From Chamaecrista fasciculata (lineage: Eukaryota > Streptophyta > Magnoliopsida > Fabales > Fabaceae), in contig QANZ01030701.1 in assembly GCA_003254925.1 (NCBI GenBank), positions 5,453 through 69,452 on the forward strand: a stretch of 64,000 nucleotides of DNA, given 5' to 3'. The notes under the pieces are model-generated. The model did no database searches, was not told the DNA's origin, and saw only the letters and a list, made by a program, of their open reading frames with translations. Shown piece after piece: positions 61,732-64,000 of the stretch. Within the stretch, counting starts at the first letter, position 1, and each line of letters opens with the position of its first letter. The position numbers were made by a program, and so were the translations under genes.

Positions 61732-63990
61732 TCAAGCTGATGAATGGATATCTTCCATGCCAAGCTTGCTGATTAGACTCTGAAAGGTGATAGTACACAA
61801 GCCTTTGGTAAGCACATCTGCAAGTTGGTCACTAGAAGGAACGTAAGGAGTGCATATGAGACCGCTATCCAACTTTTCTTTAATGAAATGTCGATCAATC
61901 TCCACATGTTTAGTGCGATCATGTTGAACTGGGTTATGAGCAATACTGATCGCTGACTTGTTGTCACAATAAAGCTTCATGGGGCCTTCCCAGGTAATGC
62001 CCAAGTCATCAAGGATAATCTTGAGCCACAGAAGTTCACACACACCAAGTGCCATTGCTCTAAACTCTGCTTCCGCACTTGATCTTGCAACCACATTCTG
62101 TTTTTTACTTCTCCAAGTTACAAGATTCCCTCCCACGAATGTACAATACCCGGTAGTTGACCGTCTATCAATGAGTGATCCAGCATAGTCTGCATCTGTA
62201 TAGGCTTCCAAAGTCAAGCTCTCCCCTTTCTTAAAGAGAATGCCTTTCCCTGGTGTACCCTTCAAGTATTGAAGAATTCGATCAACTGCCTTTAAATGGG
62301 ATTCTCTCGGATTATGCATAAACTGACTGACAATACTCACAGCATAAGCTATATCCGGTCTAGTATGTGCTAGATAAATGAGTTTTCCCACAAGCCTCTG
62401 ATAGGAACCTTTATCAACCAACCCTTCTTCAGGTGCATCATATAGGCGGTGATTGGGCTCCATTGGAGTGGAGGCTGGTTTACAACCCAATTTACCCGCC
62501 TCTGTCAACAGGTCAACAACATATTTCTGTTGGGAAATGAAAATCCCACTCTTTGAGTGAGCCACCTCAATACCCAGAAAGTATTTGAGTCTCCCAAGCT
62601 CCTTAACCTCAAATTCTTTTACCAATTGTTCTTTCAACAAGGCAATACTGTCAATGTCATCCCCAGTGATCACAATATCATCAACATACACTAAGAGAAT
62701 AGTCACTCCCCCTGAAGAGGATCGGCGTATAAATAAAGTGTGGTCACCCTGACTCTGCTTATACCCCATACTCAACATAGCTTTAGAAAACCTCCCAAAC
62801 CATGCTCTAGGCGATTGCTTGAGCCCGTACAAGGCCTTTTTGAGACGGCAAACTGTTCCTGGCTTAGAACTTGGGTTAAAGCCTGGAGGAATCTCCATGT
62901 AAATCTCCTCTTCCAAGTCTCCATGTAAGAATGCATTCTTGACATCGAACTGGTGCAACTGCCACCCAAAATTAGCGGCAAGGGATAACAGTACTCTGAC
63001 AGTATTCATCTTAGCGACTGGGGCAAATGTCTCCATGTAATCTACACCATATGTCTGGGTGTAGCCCTTGGCAACGAGCCGAGCTTTGTATCTTTCCAGA
63101 GTACCATCAGAATTGTACTTCGTGGTGAAGACCCACCTACAACCAACTGGTTTTTTACCTCTTGGTAAAAGAACAAGGTCCCACGTCTGGTTTTTCTCAA
63201 GAGCATCCATCTCAGCCTTCATAGCCTGCACCCAATTGTCATCCTGCAATGCTTCGGATAAAGTAGTGGGAATAGGAATGCTATGAAGGTTAGTCAAGAA
63301 AGCTTTGTGTGTGGTGGACAGATTGGCAAAGTTAAGAAATGAAGATATGGGATGTTTAGTGCAAGTCCTTGTTTTTTTCCTTAAAGCAATAGGAAGATGA
63401 GAATCATCAGAATCATCTAATGGAGAAGAAGAAGGATGAGTTACCTCAACATTTTGGGGCTCCGAAGACGATGATTGGACAAGCTCACTTGGAGGAGGTG
63501 GCACTTTTCGCCGAGAATAAAACTTGAATGGACGAGTAGAATCCAATGTTTGGTTGGGCTGCAAATTGGGATCATGGTCAGGGATGATTTGAGGAGGATC
63601 TTGGTCAGGAATGATTTGAGGAGGATCTTGGTCAGGTTGTTGGGGCTGTACAGGCAAGTCCACTATTTGAGGACACAGAACAGGTAACTCAGGAAATAAG
63701 TTATGTTCGGAGGTGTTTTGATCCTTTTGAGAAGAATCCTGGCTGAAATAAGGGGTAAGTTCAGCAAAGGTGACATCAGCAGACACATAATATTTCCTAG
63801 TTGGAGGATGATAACATTTATAACCTTTCTGAGTAGATGAGTAACCAAGAAAAACACACTTTAGAGCCCGAGGGTCAAGCTTACTCCTTTGAGGGAGGTG
63901 AACATGAACAAAGGCAACACAACCAAAGACTCTAGCTACAAGATTATTTGAGGCATTGAAGTTTGGAAAAGATTCAGTGAGAACTTGCAT
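61732..63990 (-). CDS. copia polyprotein, C-terminal part (integrase end, RT, RNase H)
   Basis: The open frame covers 752 residues and continues past the window edge. Integrase C-terminal text (VFGCVAFVHVHLPQRSKLDP, KCVFLGYSSTQKGYKCY) is followed by a Pro/Gln/Asp-rich linker with a repeated QDPPQIIPD unit. RT then shows 'VGCRWVFTTKYNSDGTLERY', 'QFDVKNAFLHGDLEEEIYME' and LLVYVDDIVITG. RNase H shows YTDADYAGSLIDRRSTTGY and the typical end HVEIDRHFIKEKL ... QLADVLTKGL. It is a retrotransposon protein and not part of the MED33 gene; it reads against that gene's direction. Confidence 0.92.
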   Translation of the reverse strand: MQVLTESFPNFNASNNLVARVFGCVAFVHVHLPQRSKLDPRALKCVFLGYSSTQKGYKCYHPPTRKYYVSADVTFAELTPYFSQDSSQKDQNTSEHNLFPELPVLCPQIVDLPVQPQQPDQDPPQIIPDQDPPQIIPDHDPNLQPNQTLDSTRPFKFYSRRKVPPPPSELVQSSSSEPQNVEVTHPSSSPLDDSDDSHLPIALRKKTRTCTKHPISSFLNFANLSTTHKAFLTNLHSIPIPTTLSEALQDDNWVQAMKAEMDALEKNQTWDLVLLPRGKKPVGCRWVFTTKYNSDGTLERYKARLVAKGYTQTYGVDYMETFAPVAKMNTVRVLLSLAANFGWQLHQFDVKNAFLHGDLEEEIYMEIPPGFNPSSKPGTVCRLKKALYGLKQSPRAWFGRFSKAMLSMGYKQSQGDHTLFIRRSSSGGVTILLVYVDDIVITGDDIDSIALLKEQLVKEFEVKELGRLKYFLGIEVAHSKSGIFISQQKYVVDLLTEAGKLGCKPASTPMEPNHRLYDAPEEGLVDKGSYQRLVGKLIYLAHTRPDIAYAVSIVSQFMHNPRESHLKAVDRILQYLKGTPGKGILFKKGESLTLEAYTDADYAGSLIDRRSTTGYCTFVGGNLVTWRSKKQNVVARSSAEAEFRAMALGVCELLWLKIILDDLGITWEGPMKLYCDNKSAISIAHNPVQHDRTKHVEIDRHFIKEKLDSGLICTPYVPSSDQLADVLTKGLCTITFQSLISKLGMEDIHSSA

Positions 63991-64000
63991 AGGACTCTTA

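Larger units (their letters stand above)
61538..64000 (-). mobile_element. Ty1/copia retrotransposon, antisense in MED33 intron 11, cut by window edge
   Basis: On the minus strand the visible parts are the end of integrase, reverse transcriptase, RNase H, a polypurine tract (CAGCTTGAGGGGGAG, 61725-61739) and the 3' LTR (61538-61724). The left part of the element is outside the window. In what is visible it looks whole, with no breaks noticed, which suggests a young insertion. The second LTR is needed to estimate age. Confidence 0.9.

Overview
The window is plant nuclear DNA, most likely from a eudicot. The support is many small-exon genes with GT-AG introns, a Mediator subunit 33 (MED5/REF4-type) gene, plant-type F-box genes, and abundant Ty3/gypsy, Ty1/copia and Helitron sequence. 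No species can be named from the sequence alone. All exon structures were worked out by eye from splice signals, reading frame and family resemblance.

Layout. (1) 1-16937 is a nested heap of old LTR retrotransposons. Pieces of one LTR family (called family X here) lie at 1-443, 2635-4525 (inverted) and 11009-13417 (a solo LTR with a 5-bp target duplication). A second LTR family lies at 449-1922 with a fragment at 16687-16937. The bulk (4526-16686) is a decayed Tat-lineage Ty3/gypsy element that also carries an antisense ORF. (2) 16938-18830 is AT-rich single-copy-looking sequence, probably the original upstream region of the MED33 gene. (3) 18831-53081 is, by its ends, one 34.25-kb Helitron: it starts with TC, ends with a GC-rich hairpin plus CTAG, and sits exactly between A and T. 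(4) 53082-64000 holds the first eleven exons of a MED33/REF4-like gene, whose eleventh intron contains an antisense Ty1/copia element running off the right edge.

The Helitron is the highlight. It encodes its own machinery, an RPA70-like single-strand-binding protein (19342-21648) and a RepHel transposase with HUH nuclease and PIF1 helicase domains (40704-48986, 19 exons). Between and beyond these lies a same-strand series of F-box genes: seven members of one two-exon family (one lacks the F-box, one is F-box only, one has a stop codon, one has lost its splice acceptor) and one intronless At2g35280-like F-box gene. Several have fully open frames, the same intron position and the same 683-nt second exon, so they look like a tandemly expanded, maintained family and not random captured scraps. 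RepHel itself carries one frameshift and one stop, so this copy is probably no longer autonomous unless these are assembly errors.

The Helitron landed 175 bp upstream of the MED33 start codon, so it has pushed the native promoter about 34 kb away and may now supply the proximal promoter of a Mediator gene.
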